Source: JBBDWJ01 sp963824095 (lineage in GTDB: Bacteria; Acidobacteriota; Terriglobia; Bryobacterales; UBA6623). Taken from it: DNA of 64,000 nucleotides. A program made the translations under genes and the position numbers. A model generated the notes under the pieces. It was not told the DNA's origin. It made no database searches and saw only the letters and a program-made list of their open reading frames with translations. Location of the stretch: positions 1,612,001 to 1,676,000 of the forward strand of contig CAWGNS010000008.1 in assembly GCA_963824095.1 (NCBI GenBank), given 5' to 3'. This document shows, in pieces, positions 54,383 to 63,090 of this stretch. Every line of letters starts with the position of its first letter. Positions within the stretch are counted from its first letter, which is position 1.

Positions 54383-54946
54383 ATGAAACGACGAATCTTG
54401 ACCGGCGCCAGTCTGGCCCTGGCGCTGCTTTTCACCACGGCCGCCGCCTGGGCGCAGGCCGAGCCGTGGATTCACGTCCGGGTCACCGAGCACGCCAGGG
54501 ACGGCAGCAAGGTCAGCGTCAACGTGCCGCTTTCCTTGGCGCAGGTCGCCCTTGAGATGGCACCCAAGGACGTGCTCGAAAAGGGCCGCCTGAAGTTGAG
54601 GGACAAGGATATCTCAATCGCCGACCTCCGCCGGCTCTGGACGCAACTCAAAGCCTCGGGCGACGCCGAATTCGTAACCGTCGAAAGCAACGATAAAGGC
54701 GAGACCGTGCACGTCGCGCGCGAAGGCGACCATCTGCGGATCGATGTCCGCGACAAGTCGAAGGATAACGAGGCGGTCCAAATCCGGATGCCGCTTGCCG
54801 TAGTGGATGCACTGCTCAGCGGCGAGGGCGAGAGCATGAACGTAAGCGCGGCTATCGCTCAATTGAAGGGGCAGCGCGGTGAGATCGTGAGCGTCGAGGG
54901 CTCCGACAACCAGGTGCGGATCTGGATCGACGAGAGCAGGAGCTGA
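54383..54946 (+). CDS. Secreted protein of unknown function, paralogue of the next gene
   Basis: 187 residues with signal peptide MKRRILTGASLALALLFTTAAAWAQ. The mature part has a strand-rich repeat. HVRVTEHARDGSKVSVNVPLSLAQ is echoed by HLRIDVRDKSKDNEAVQIRMPLAV, and the protein ends EIVSVEGSDNQVRIWID. The gene at 54953 carries the same ending (EVVNVHDGDDHVRVWIW), so the two arose by duplication. A good AGGGAGGAA site precedes the ATG, and the two genes are 6 bp apart. I do not recognise the family. Confidence 0.75.
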   Translation: MKRRILTGASLALALLFTTAAAWAQAEPWIHVRVTEHARDGSKVSVNVPLSLAQVALEMAPKDVLEKGRLKLRDKDISIADLRRLWTQLKASGDAEFVTVESNDKGETVHVAREGDHLRIDVRDKSKDNEAVQIRMPLAVVDALLSGEGESMNVSAAIAQLKGQRGEIVSVEGSDNQVRIWIDESRS

Positions 54947-54952
54947 GCCGCC

Positions 54953-55471
54953 ATGAAAGTGCTGTTAGCCGGGCTGGCCGCGGTCCCGGTGGCGCTGGGC
55001 CTGTTGCTCTACGCCACGGGCCTGGCGATCGTCGACGTTCGTGAGGGAGGGCCCCACGGCACGCGTCTGATCGTCCCGGTCCCGCTGGCGCTCGCCAACG
55101 CGGGACTGCTGTTCGTCGACCGGGAACACCAGCGCATCGACTGTCCCGAGTTCGCCCCCTACCAGCCGGCGGCCGCGCGGCTGGCCGGCGAGCTGCGGCA
55201 CGCGCCGGACGCGCGATTCGTCGAGGTAGAAAGCCCCAACGAGCATGTCACCATCGACAAAGCCGGCGATGTGCTCGTTGTCCAAGTGCACGACGGCGAT
55301 GACGATGTGCGGGTGAAGGTCCCGATCGCGGGTCTCGAGAAGTTGATCGAAAGCTACGACGGAAAATCCTTCCGGGCGGCCGATGCGCTCGCCGCGATCC
55401 GCAAAGGGCCGGCCGGGGAAGTCGTGAACGTACACGACGGCGACGATCACGTACGCGTTTGGATCTGGTAG
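54953..55471 (+). CDS. Membrane-anchored paralogue of the upstream secreted protein
   Basis: 172 residues. The N-terminus is an uncleaved-looking hydrophobic helix (VLLAGLAAVPVALGLLLYATGLAIV) rather than a signal with a clear cleavage site, so this copy is probably anchored. The rest repeats the fold of its neighbour: TRLIVPVPLALANAGL, then VLVVQVHDGDDDVRVKVPIAGLEKLI and a C-terminal EVVNVHDGDDHVRVWIW. Acidic HDGDDD patches could bind metal; this is inference. It starts 6 bp after the preceding gene, so the two are cotranscribed. Confidence 0.75.
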   Translation: MKVLLAGLAAVPVALGLLLYATGLAIVDVREGGPHGTRLIVPVPLALANAGLLFVDREHQRIDCPEFAPYQPAAARLAGELRHAPDARFVEVESPNEHVTIDKAGDVLVVQVHDGDDDVRVKVPIAGLEKLIESYDGKSFRAADALAAIRKGPAGEVVNVHDGDDHVRVWIW

Positions 55472-55891
55472 GCCGCGGCGGGCGAGCCTGATCGGGCGAA
55501 GGAATCGGATTCTGTCGTTTACGTGGCGCGGGCCTCCGGCCGGCAGAGTCGGCCTTGGATCGACATTTTCGAAACCGGCGGGGCCGCGTCAGCTAGCGGG
55601 TCGACATATTCTCGGATATTTGCCGGTGTCGGTCGGCCTGTGAAGAGAGCGTCGACCCGAAGTCGAAGCCGCCGGCTTGAGGCCTGCGCCACGGCGCGCC
55701 AAGCCCGCCTAAGCTGACCCACCAGAGGCTACCGGGTTCCGCCGTCACGACCTTCCTCGCACCCTTCCGGTGTATCATCGTAGATTGCCAGCCTGCTGGT
55801 TTCCTGTTTTCTTTTGCTTCCCGGGGATCCTTCCACATTGTAGCGGGAGAGCGGGCGTTTGCGGCCCGCCGCCCACTCCCGGCTTCCGCCC
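55472..55891. other. Spacer with a 170-bp inverted-repeat element
   Basis: 420 bp without a gene. Its left half is the element at 55523-55692. To the right, GTGTATCATCGTAGATT (about 55770) is the only promoter-like AT-rich stretch ahead of the membrane protein gene. Confidence 0.45.
55523..55692. repeat. 170-bp inverted-repeat element, GTGGCGCGGGCCTC family
   Basis: 55523-55544 (starting GTGGCGCGGGCCTC) is inverted at 55671-55692 with 3 changes in 22. Solo copies of the same unit are at 1654-1675 (exact) and 63281-63302. Confidence 0.7.
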
Positions 55892-57715
55892 ATGAATCCA
55901 CCACAGCCGACCCCGACTTCGCCGTCTTCCGGTCTTGCGGCGTGGCTCGACCGGCCGGGCGTGGCCTTGGGATTGTTCCTGCTGCTCACCCTGGCGATGA
56001 CCTGGCCACTGGTTGTCGAGTTCACCTCCGCGTTGCCGGCCGGCTCGGGCGACGTTCGCCAGAATTTTTGGAATTTCTGGTGGTGGAAGAAGTGCCTTCT
56101 CGACCTCCACCAGCACCCCTACTGGACCCAATATCTGTTCTTCCCTACGGGCGTAAGCCTGATTTTCTACACGCATTCCTCGTTCAACATGCTGCTGGCG
56201 CTGCCGGTCACCGTGCTGCTGGGGCCGGGCGCCGCCTACAATTTCTGCGTTCTGTTCGCCCTGACTCTGTCCGGCTGGGGGGCTTACCTGTTGGTACGCG
56301 AGCTGACCGGCGACGCCCGCGCCGGGATCCTGGCCGGGCTCGTGTTCACCTACTTTCCGCAGCACGTCGAGCAGACGCTTGAGCACCTCAACCTGTTTTC
56401 GATCGAGTTCCTTCCGCTGGCACTGCTCTATTTCCTGCGGGTCAGCCGCCAGGGCGGCCGCAAGAATGTCGTCCTGCTCGGTGTTTTCGTCGGCTTCAAC
56501 ACGCTTTGCAGTTGGCATCTCGGACTGAAGCTGCTGCTAACCCTGCTGCCGCTGGGGGTTTGGGAACTGTCGCGGCGGGCCCGTCCCTTGAAAGGATTGC
56601 TGCGCGACTGGGTGGTTGCCGGCCTGTTGGCCACGGTGATTGTGCTGCCAGCGGTCACTCCGTTGATTGTGGAAGCCTCCGCCGCCGAGGAGCCCTACTA
56701 CCGCAAGCCCGACACCGACCGCGGCATCGACCCCGTGTATCTGCTGATTCCGCCTTTTGCGAATCCGTTTTGGGGGCGGCTGGTCGCCGACGCCTATGTG
56801 GATCGCGCCTACCAGGCGGCCGGATTCATGTGCTATCTCGGTTTCGTCCCGCTGGGCCTGGGTGCGCTGGCGTTGGTACGCCGCAAACAAGGCGGCGGCG
56901 GTCGCGTCCGCGGCGCCCCGGGAGCGGGTTACTGGGCCTGGTTCGGGCTCGCCACCCTGGTCCTTGCTATCGGCTCGCATCCGTTCTGGAACGGGCGCCT
57001 CTACGAAAACATCACGCTTCCGTTTGCCTGGCTGCAGCGCGTGCCCGTGCTCGACCTGATGAACGTGGCTAACCGTTTCCTGATTCTCACCAGCCTGGCA
57101 TTGAGCATTCTGGCGGCGATCGGCTGGACGCGGCTTCGCAAGCAGACCGACAGCCGCTTTCTGGTGCTGGCCGGGCTCGTGCTCGTCGAGTACCTGTGGC
57201 TGCCGTTTCCGATGCGCGCCACGGGCATCTCGCCCATCTATCGGCAGATGAAAACGTCGGCCCACCAGGGCGCGATTCTCGACATTCCGTTCAACCAGCG
57301 CAGCCGCAGCGCCGACGACATGATGGCGCAGACCGTCCACGAACGCCCCATCGGCGGCGGCTATCACTCGACCTATCCGCCCGGGCCGCAGCGCTTTATC
57401 GAACAGGACCCGATGCTGTCGCAACTGGCCGGTGTGCCAAAGCTGGTACGGCCGATCGACCGCGATCACCTGCTGAAGCTGGGCTTCGACACCGTGGTGC
57501 TGCACAAGTACCGCCGCGAGAGTTACCGCCTGAAGCTGCTGGAGACGGTGAAACCCACCGACATCATGGGCTACAAGTTCGCCTCGGTGAGCGGCGGGAT
57601 TCCGGACGAGACGATGGACCAGATTCGCGGCGAGTTGACCGCGTTGTGCGGCCCGCCCGAGTTCGAAGACGAGTCGATCGCCGTGTTTGATTTGACCAGG
57701 CGGCCGCCCCCGTAG
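55892..57715 (+). CDS. Polytopic membrane protein, GT-C glycosyltransferase-like
   Basis: 607 residues. After a Pro/Ser-rich N-terminus there are about ten membrane helices (GVALGLFLLLTLAMTWPLVV, MLLALPVTVLLGPGAAYNF, LLRDWVVAGLLATVIVLPAV and others), then a soluble periplasmic C-terminus of about 150 residues (GAILDIPFNQRSRSADDMM). The first loop after helix 1 has acidic GSGDVRQNFWNFWWWK, where GT-C transferases keep their catalytic acidic pair. The protein could move a lipid-linked sugar across or onto an envelope acceptor, but no function is proven. ATG at 55892 (MNPPQPTPTS) is chosen over 55859. Confidence 0.7.
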   Translation: MNPPQPTPTSPSSGLAAWLDRPGVALGLFLLLTLAMTWPLVVEFTSALPAGSGDVRQNFWNFWWWKKCLLDLHQHPYWTQYLFFPTGVSLIFYTHSSFNMLLALPVTVLLGPGAAYNFCVLFALTLSGWGAYLLVRELTGDARAGILAGLVFTYFPQHVEQTLEHLNLFSIEFLPLALLYFLRVSRQGGRKNVVLLGVFVGFNTLCSWHLGLKLLLTLLPLGVWELSRRARPLKGLLRDWVVAGLLATVIVLPAVTPLIVEASAAEEPYYRKPDTDRGIDPVYLLIPPFANPFWGRLVADAYVDRAYQAAGFMCYLGFVPLGLGALALVRRKQGGGGRVRGAPGAGYWAWFGLATLVLAIGSHPFWNGRLYENITLPFAWLQRVPVLDLMNVANRFLILTSLALSILAAIGWTRLRKQTDSRFLVLAGLVLVEYLWLPFPMRATGISPIYRQMKTSAHQGAILDIPFNQRSRSADDMMAQTVHERPIGGGYHSTYPPGPQRFIEQDPMLSQLAGVPKLVRPIDRDHLLKLGFDTVVLHKYRRESYRLKLLETVKPTDIMGYKFASVSGGIPDETMDQIRGELTALCGPPEFEDESIAVFDLTRRPPP

Positions 57716-57860
57716 CGCAGGGCTGGTCTTTCCAGACCTGCGGCTTCTCCGATTGCGGCGGTCAGGCGACGCCGGCTGGCACGGCCTGTTCGAAGATTAG
57801 AGCGCCATTGCTGCGGGCCTTACGAAAAGCCGCAGGTCTGCAAAAACACCAGCCCTGCGC
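57715..57860. repeat. 146-bp inverted-repeat element between convergent genes
   Basis: The left arm 57715-57750 (starting GCGCAGGGCTGGT) is answered by 57824-57860 in inverted orientation. CAGACCTGCGGCTT is shared exactly, and the loop-side bases differ. The left arm begins at the last base of the upstream stop codon. The element lies between the convergent 55892 and 57892 genes and may act as a bidirectional terminator. Confidence 0.7.
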
Positions 57861-57891
57861 GACGGGCGCCTGCCGGGCATGCTGGATGTCT

Positions 57892-59313
57892 TCATTCGCC
57901 GCCCGTGGTGAGCCGTGGTTCCTTCACGGGGAGCAACAGCAACAGTCCCATCAAAAAAAACGCCAAAACGCTCGCCATGCCGGCGCGCTGACTGTGGAAC
58001 GTTTCGGTCACCGCGCCCAGCAGCAGCGGCCCCAGGAACGTCGTCGCCTTGCCGGAGAGAGCGAACAGCCCGAACATCTCGGCCTGCAAATCCTTCGGCG
58101 CCAGCCGTGCCATCAGCGAGCGGCTCGCCGCCTGCGCCGGCCCCACGAAAATGCCGAGCGCCGTCCCGAACACCCAGAACGTCTGCTTCGACTCGGCCAG
58201 CACGCCGACGGCGCCCAGCGCGATCAGGCACACCAACGCGATCACAATGGTCGGCTTCGAGCCCGCCCGGTCGTCGACCCAGGCAAACAGGGCCGAGCCG
58301 ATGCCGGCGGTAACGTTGAGCGCGATGCCGAACCAGATCACCTCGCTGAAATCCATCCCGAACGTGCCGGCCGCGTAGATGCCGCCGAACGCAAACAGCG
58401 TCACCAAGCCGTCGGCGTAGATCATGTGCGCCAGCAGGAAGCGGACCAGATTCCCGTGCCGCCGCAGGTGAGACAGCGTGGACCCGAGGGTTCGCAGGCC
58501 CTCGCGCACGGCGGCGCGCGCCGCCAGGCCCATCGAGGGGCGGTCGGCCGTCCACAGAAACAGCGGTAGCGAAAACAGCGCGTACCAGATGCCGACCAGC
58601 ACGCTTGTCGCGCGGATGTGCTCGGAGCTTGGCCGGTCGAGGCCGAACGGCGGTTGCGGAGCCTGCACGAACACGAGCAGCGCAATCACCAGGCAAAGCA
58701 GTCCGCCGACGTAGCCCAGCCCCCAACCCCAGCCCGAAACGCGCCCCAGGTAGTCCTCGGAAACGATGTCGGGCAGCATCGCGTTGTAGAACACCGTTGC
58801 GAACTCGAAGCCCAGCGTTGCCAATCCGAACAACAGCAGCGCCCATCGTGTGTAGCTGGGGGAAGGAGCGATAAACCAAAGCAGACTGGTCGCCCCGACG
58901 CAGAGCAGCGTGAAGACGGCCAGCCAGGGCTTGCGCCGCCCACCGCGATCGCCCACGGCCCCGAAAACCGGGCTGAGAAGCGCAATGATCAGGCCGCAAA
59001 GACCGAGTGTATGCCCCCACTGGACCGTGCCGACCGTCGGCGACTCCGCCACTGCCTCCGTGAAGTAGGTAGCGAAGACGAACGTGGTGACCACGCTCGA
59101 AAACGCCGAGTTGGCCCAATCGTACAGACACCACGAGAACACGCCCAGGCGGTCGGCGCGCGGAGATGCCGGTTGGGGCAAGCCTGTGGCGGCAACGATT
59201 TCGTGGGACAGAAGAAACGCCTCCCGATGCAGCGCGTTCCCAAAGAGTACAACGTTTCCAAATTCCGAATGCCCAGCATGGACCGGCCGACGCTGGGAAC
59301 GTTCCCAAAGCAA
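57892..59313 (-). CDS. UMF1-type MFS transporter
   Basis: Up to 473 residues with 11-12 membrane helices. The first helix region FSWCLYDWANSAFSSVVTTFVFATYFTE and VFGAVGDRGGRRKPWLAVF (MFS loop 2-3 motif) are typical of the UMF1/Atg22-like family. Later QAASRSLMARLAPKDLQAEMFGLFALSGKAT is also characteristic. The substrate is unknown; homologues are implicated in export of amino acids or small metabolites. The start is uncertain: the only upstream candidate in frame is a TTG at 59313, and the roughly 50 residues after it look like translated repeat DNA. A GTG at 59142 would begin directly at helix 1. Confidence 0.8.
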   Translation of the reverse strand: MLWERSQRRPVHAGHSEFGNVVLFGNALHREAFLLSHEIVAATGLPQPASPRADRLGVFSWCLYDWANSAFSSVVTTFVFATYFTEAVAESPTVGTVQWGHTLGLCGLIIALLSPVFGAVGDRGGRRKPWLAVFTLLCVGATSLLWFIAPSPSYTRWALLLFGLATLGFEFATVFYNAMLPDIVSEDYLGRVSGWGWGLGYVGGLLCLVIALLVFVQAPQPPFGLDRPSSEHIRATSVLVGIWYALFSLPLFLWTADRPSMGLAARAAVREGLRTLGSTLSHLRRHGNLVRFLLAHMIYADGLVTLFAFGGIYAAGTFGMDFSEVIWFGIALNVTAGIGSALFAWVDDRAGSKPTIVIALVCLIALGAVGVLAESKQTFWVFGTALGIFVGPAQAASRSLMARLAPKDLQAEMFGLFALSGKATTFLGPLLLGAVTETFHSQRAGMASVLAFFLMGLLLLLPVKEPRLTTGGE

Positions 59314-59804
59314 GATTTACCTGTCCCAACGTTGTCGGGTACGAAAGCGTCCACTCTTCTCGGTGTTTCTTATAATCAAAGTCATCATTTTTTTCGATTG
59401 GACATTTAAGACACCGCTGGTAAACTGAGTGTGAATAGGGCAGTGACTGCCCCAAACGCCCCTTGTAGTCCTCAGCTTCGCAGCATCCCGCTCGATTCAA
59501 ACGGCCCAGTCGCCTGTCTGCCCCGATCGAATGAACCGTCGCAGGCAGGAAATTCATACCCCAAGGGTCGTACCACAGTCGGTGCACGTACACCTGTCCA
59601 TGTACGTGCTGCGTTCCCTGTAAGCGGACGCCCCGCCGGGTCGAGAAGCCCTTTCCGTCGTTTGTGATTCAAATTTAACGGCGGCGTGACGGGGAGTTAA
59701 CCCAGAGATCCTAGGCTGAGAGTACCGGCTGGAGAAAGCGAATGGATTCACAACTGCTCGAAATGATACGCAATATGACGAACGAAACTCATACAGGAGA
59801 TTCT
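59314..59804. other. About 490 bp without a credible gene, rich in hairpins
   Basis: It contains TATAAT (59371-59376, plus strand), a near-palindrome GGGCAGTGACTGCCC (about 59438), and a perfect 9-bp hairpin GCACGTACA/TGTACGTGC (59584-59609). Short frames here lack any family pattern. This could be the leader of the HAD gene or hold a small RNA. Confidence 0.4.
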
Positions 59805-60584
59805 ATGAAGGAAGGTTACTTGATCGATATGGATGGCGTGATTTATCGCGGCGCCGAACCCATTCCGGGCGCCGCGGAGTTCATCCACCATTTGCAGGAT
59901 AGCGGCACGCCCTACCTGTTTCTGACCAATAACTCGTCCTATACCCCTCTGGATGTCGTCGTAAAGTTGCGGAAATTCGGAATCGACACCTCGATCGGCC
60001 ATGTTTACACTTCGGCGCTGGCCACGGCGGAGTTTGTCCAACAGCAGCGTCCGAACGGAACGGCGTTTGTGATCGGCGAAGGCGGTCTGCTGGCCGCGCT
60101 GCACGACGTGGACTACGCGATCAGCCGCGAGTCGCCCGACTACGTCATCGTCGGGGAAGGCCGCGTGCTCAACTACGAATTGGTCGAGCAGGCGCACCGC
60201 CTGCTGGCCGGCGGATCGCAGTTGCTATCGACCAATGCCGACACCTGGTGCCCCACCGATTCGGGTCCCCGGCCCGGCTGCGGCGCCATCGTCGCGCTAT
60301 TGGAAGCCGCCAGCGGCAAGACGGCCTACCACGTCGGCAAGCCCAACCCCTTCATGATGCGCGCGGCCCGCAAGCGGATCGGCCTGCGCACCGACGAAGT
60401 GGTCATGATCGGCGATACGATGGAGACCGACATCCGCGGCGCCAGCGACCTCGGCTTCCGCAGCGTTCTGGTGCTCACCGGCTCGAGCACGCGCGAGAGC
60501 TGGCGCGAATACCCCTACGCCCCGACGCGTGTGGTCGAGTCGATCGCCGAGCTGGTTGCCGAGTACGCCGGAGTGCCCGCCTGA
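59805..60584 (+). CDS. HAD-IIA family phosphatase (NagD-like)
   Basis: 259 residues. Motif I is YLIDMDGVIYRG (nucleophile and acid/base Asp), motif II is FLTNNSS, the lysine motif lies within GKPNPFMM, and motif III is MIGDTMETDIRGASDLG. The cap between motifs II and III is the IIA type. It dephosphorylates small phosphorylated sugars or nucleotides in the cytoplasm. ATG at 59805 follows AGGAG at a 6-nt spacing and is preferred over 59742, whose 21 extra residues are not family-like. Confidence 0.9.
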   Translation: MKEGYLIDMDGVIYRGAEPIPGAAEFIHHLQDSGTPYLFLTNNSSYTPLDVVVKLRKFGIDTSIGHVYTSALATAEFVQQQRPNGTAFVIGEGGLLAALHDVDYAISRESPDYVIVGEGRVLNYELVEQAHRLLAGGSQLLSTNADTWCPTDSGPRPGCGAIVALLEAASGKTAYHVGKPNPFMMRAARKRIGLRTDEVVMIGDTMETDIRGASDLGFRSVLVLTGSSTRESWREYPYAPTRVVESIAELVAEYAGVPA

Positions 60585-60594
60585 TCGTTTCACG

Positions 60595-60616
60595 CCCCCG
60601 TCGCGGGTGCTTTTTT
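60595..60616 (+). terminator. Intrinsic terminator after the HAD gene
   Basis: GC-CCC and GGG-GC form a short stem with one mismatch around TCGC, followed by six T (60611-60616). It starts 11 bp after the HAD stop codon. Confidence 0.65.
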
Positions 60617-60891
60617 GTGGACTGCTATCAGGGGCGGGCACCGGCCCGCCCTCCCCACCTCCGATTGGAACTCCACTTGCTACCTCGAAAAGCGTCGGCA
60701 GGCCGACGGCTCCGTTTTCGAGCCTTGCCGTCCGGCGCGATCCGCGCTTTGTATCGCGGCCTCCGGGATCGGCAGAATGCGATCCACGGCATATGGCCCG
60801 GCGGCGGTTGGGCGGTAGGGCCCACCTCCAGGGGTATGGAAAACGTTCGCCCCAGCCCCTGCCGATAGTGCTACTGTATTTTCTTTGCCCA
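60617..60891. other. Spacer ahead of adenylate kinase
   Basis: 275 bp without a recognised gene or repeat. TACTGT (60872-60877), 14 bases before the adk ATG, is a possible -10. Confidence 0.35.
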
Positions 60892-61527
60892 ATGCATAAG
60901 TACATCCTGTTTGGTCCCCAGGGCTCAGGGAAGGGCACGCAGAGCCGGCTGCTCTGCCGCGGCTACGACCTGGTTCACATCTCCATCGGGGACATCTTCC
61001 GCTGGCACGTTGCCCATCACACCAAACTGGCCGCCCGCGTCCGCCGCATCACCGATCAGGGCCGGCTGGTGCCCGATGAGATTGTCGAGGAAGTCGTGCG
61101 CGAGCGCCTCGAACAACACGACTGGAACTATGGGTTTGTCCTGGACGGTTTTCCGCGCACCCGCGGCCAGGCCGAATACCTGTTCGAGCGCTGGAACCTG
61201 GACAAGGTGATCTATCTCGATCTGCCCGACGAGGCCGTCTACGACCGCATCATGCACCGCGCGCGCGTCGGCGAGGGGCAGGGCTTCACCAAGCGCGTCG
61301 ACGACAACCCGGACTCCTTGCGCACGCGGATGCAGGAGTATCACGAGAAAACCAAGCCGCTGCTGGAGCTCTATCGCGCCAAGGAAATGCTGATTCCGGT
61401 GGCGGCCAACCGCCCCATTGCCGAGATCTTCGCCGAGATCCAACGGAGCCTCGACCTGGGAATCCCGTCGAACTCCCGGGTGCTCGAGGATGTCTTCGCT
61501 CAGGAGGAGGCCAAGGCCCTGCGGTGA
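60892..61527 (+). CDS. adk: Adenylate kinase (short-LID form)
   Basis: 211 residues. The P-loop FGPQGSGKGTQSRLL lies at the N-terminus, NMP-binding HISIGDIFRWHVAHHT follows, and FVLDGFPRTRGQAEYL is near residue 83. The LID is short (HRARVGEGQGFTKRVDDNPDSLRTRMQEY), without the long zinc-type LID, resembling AK1/UMP-CMP kinases. It converts AMP and ATP to 2 ADP, possibly with other NMPs. No Shine-Dalgarno is seen before the ATG. It is followed by a gap and the beta-CASP gene on the same strand. Confidence 0.9.
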   Translation: MHKYILFGPQGSGKGTQSRLLCRGYDLVHISIGDIFRWHVAHHTKLAARVRRITDQGRLVPDEIVEEVVRERLEQHDWNYGFVLDGFPRTRGQAEYLFERWNLDKVIYLDLPDEAVYDRIMHRARVGEGQGFTKRVDDNPDSLRTRMQEYHEKTKPLLELYRAKEMLIPVAANRPIAEIFAEIQRSLDLGIPSNSRVLEDVFAQEEAKALR

Positions 61528-61640
61528 CCCCCCGAGGCCCGGGCCGCCGCCCAACGTCAAGGCGAGGCCTACTGTAGCGCGACAAGTGACGCCGCTGCGC
61601 GCGGAGACGTGCAGGCAGCGGTGCGGATGGGGATCGAGCG

Positions 61641-63056
61641 ATGAAACTGACCTTCTGGGGAGCGGCGGGAACGGTGACGGGCTCGCTGCACGAGGTGCAC
61701 GCCGGCGGCGTTCACTGTGTTCTCGATTGCGGCCTGTTCCAGGGCCATCGCAAGGAGACCCGCGAGCGCAACCTCAATCTGCCCATCCAGCCTACCTCGC
61801 TCGACGCGGTGGTGCTGTCGCACGCGCACATCGATCACAGCGGCAACCTGCCCTCGCTCGCCAAGTTCGGCTACCACGGCCCAGTCTACACGACACCCGC
61901 CACGGTCGACCTGTGTGGGGCCATGCTGCGCGATTCGGCCCACATCCAGCAAAAGGACGCCGAATTTTTCAACAAGCATCGCTCGCGCCGCAAGGCGCTC
62001 GAAGACAACGGCAACGGCGGCAAGGTCGAGCCGCTCTACACGATGGAAGACGCTGAAAGGCTTCTGCCGCTGTTCCGTGCCGTGGACTATCACACCCCCA
62101 CGACCCTCAGTAACGAACTCAGCTTCGAGACCTTCGACGCCGGCCACATGCTGGGCTCAACGGCAATCGTGCTGCGCGAGCGCCGCAACGGACGCGAGAT
62201 TCGCCTAGCTTTTTCCGGCGATGTCGGCCGCAAGGGCCTGCCGATCATCCGCGACCCCGAAACCCTGCCGCCGGTCGATTACCTCATCATGGAGAGCACC
62301 TACGGCGGACGTTTGCATGAGCACGAGCAAGCCGTCAAGGAACGGCTGGCGGCCGTGATTACCCGCACCAGCGAACGCGGCGGCAAGCTGATCGTGCCCG
62401 CCTTCGCGGTCGGGCGCACCCAACAGCTCGTGCTGCTGGTCCACGAGTTGACGATCGAGAACCGCATCCCGCGCATCCCGATCTATGTCGATAGCCCGCT
62501 GGCCGTCAATGCCACCGAGATCTACCGCAAGCATCCGGAATGCTTCGACCGCGAAGCGCGCGATCATTTCAACAACAATCGCGACCCGTTCGGGTTCGGC
62601 TCGCTGCGCTATGTCCGCGACGTGGCCGAATCGAAAGCTCTCAACGACCTGCGCTACCCGGCGATGATCATTTCGGCGTCGGGCATGTGCGAGGCCGGCC
62701 GCATCCTCCACCACCTGCGCAACAACATCGAAGACCCGCGCAACACGATCCTCATCCCCGGTTTCCAGGCCGAGCACACCCTGGGCCGCAAGATCGTCGA
62801 GCGCCGCGCCGAGGTTCCCATTTTCGGCGAGCTGATGCGCCTGCGGGCCGAGGTCGTTCGGGTCAACGCTCTCAGCGGCCACGCCGACCAGCAGGAGCTG
62901 CTGCGCTGGATGAAGCCTCTGGTTCCCCACCTCAAGAAGGTCTTTCTGGTGCACGGCGAGCCCGCCCAGTCGAGCGCTCTTGCCGAGGCTATCCATGAGC
63001 TGTTTGGCGTTTCCGCTGCGGTGGCTCAGCGCGGCGAGTCGGTGAATCTCTCCTGA
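61641..63056 (+). CDS. Beta-CASP metallo-beta-lactamase RNase
   Basis: 471 residues. The metallo-beta-lactamase core reads MKLTFWGAAGTVTGSLHEV, LDCGLFQGHRKE and the zinc motif SHAHIDHSGNLP. The beta-CASP insert carries MIISASGMCEAGRILHHLRNNI and NTILIPGFQAEHTLGR. The C-terminal RMMBL motif is SGHADQQELLRWM, followed by KKVFLVHGEPAQ. The family cleaves RNA with two zinc ions, as in the CPSF/RNase J-related exonucleases and YsdC-like proteins of bacteria. The last codons are part of a 24-bp tandem duplication that runs past the stop. Confidence 0.93.
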   Translation: MKLTFWGAAGTVTGSLHEVHAGGVHCVLDCGLFQGHRKETRERNLNLPIQPTSLDAVVLSHAHIDHSGNLPSLAKFGYHGPVYTTPATVDLCGAMLRDSAHIQQKDAEFFNKHRSRRKALEDNGNGGKVEPLYTMEDAERLLPLFRAVDYHTPTTLSNELSFETFDAGHMLGSTAIVLRERRNGREIRLAFSGDVGRKGLPIIRDPETLPPVDYLIMESTYGGRLHEHEQAVKERLAAVITRTSERGGKLIVPAFAVGRTQQLVLLVHELTIENRIPRIPIYVDSPLAVNATEIYRKHPECFDREARDHFNNNRDPFGFGSLRYVRDVAESKALNDLRYPAMIISASGMCEAGRILHHLRNNIEDPRNTILIPGFQAEHTLGRKIVERRAEVPIFGELMRLRAEVVRVNALSGHADQQELLRWMKPLVPHLKKVFLVHGEPAQSSALAEAIHELFGVSAAVAQRGESVNLS

Positions 63057-63090
63057 TTGTTTCGAATGAATCTCTCCTGATTGTTTCGAA
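63043..63090 (+). repeat. Exact 24-bp tandem duplication spanning the stop codon
   Basis: 63043-63066 and 63067-63090 are identical (starting TGAATCTCTCC). The first copy contains the last codons and stop of the beta-CASP gene, so a duplicated, untranslated copy follows it. Confidence 0.85.

Noticed and set aside
59472..59672. 66-codon minus-strand frame
   Set aside because: No Shine-Dalgarno, no family pattern, and it overlaps hairpins in a gene-free region.
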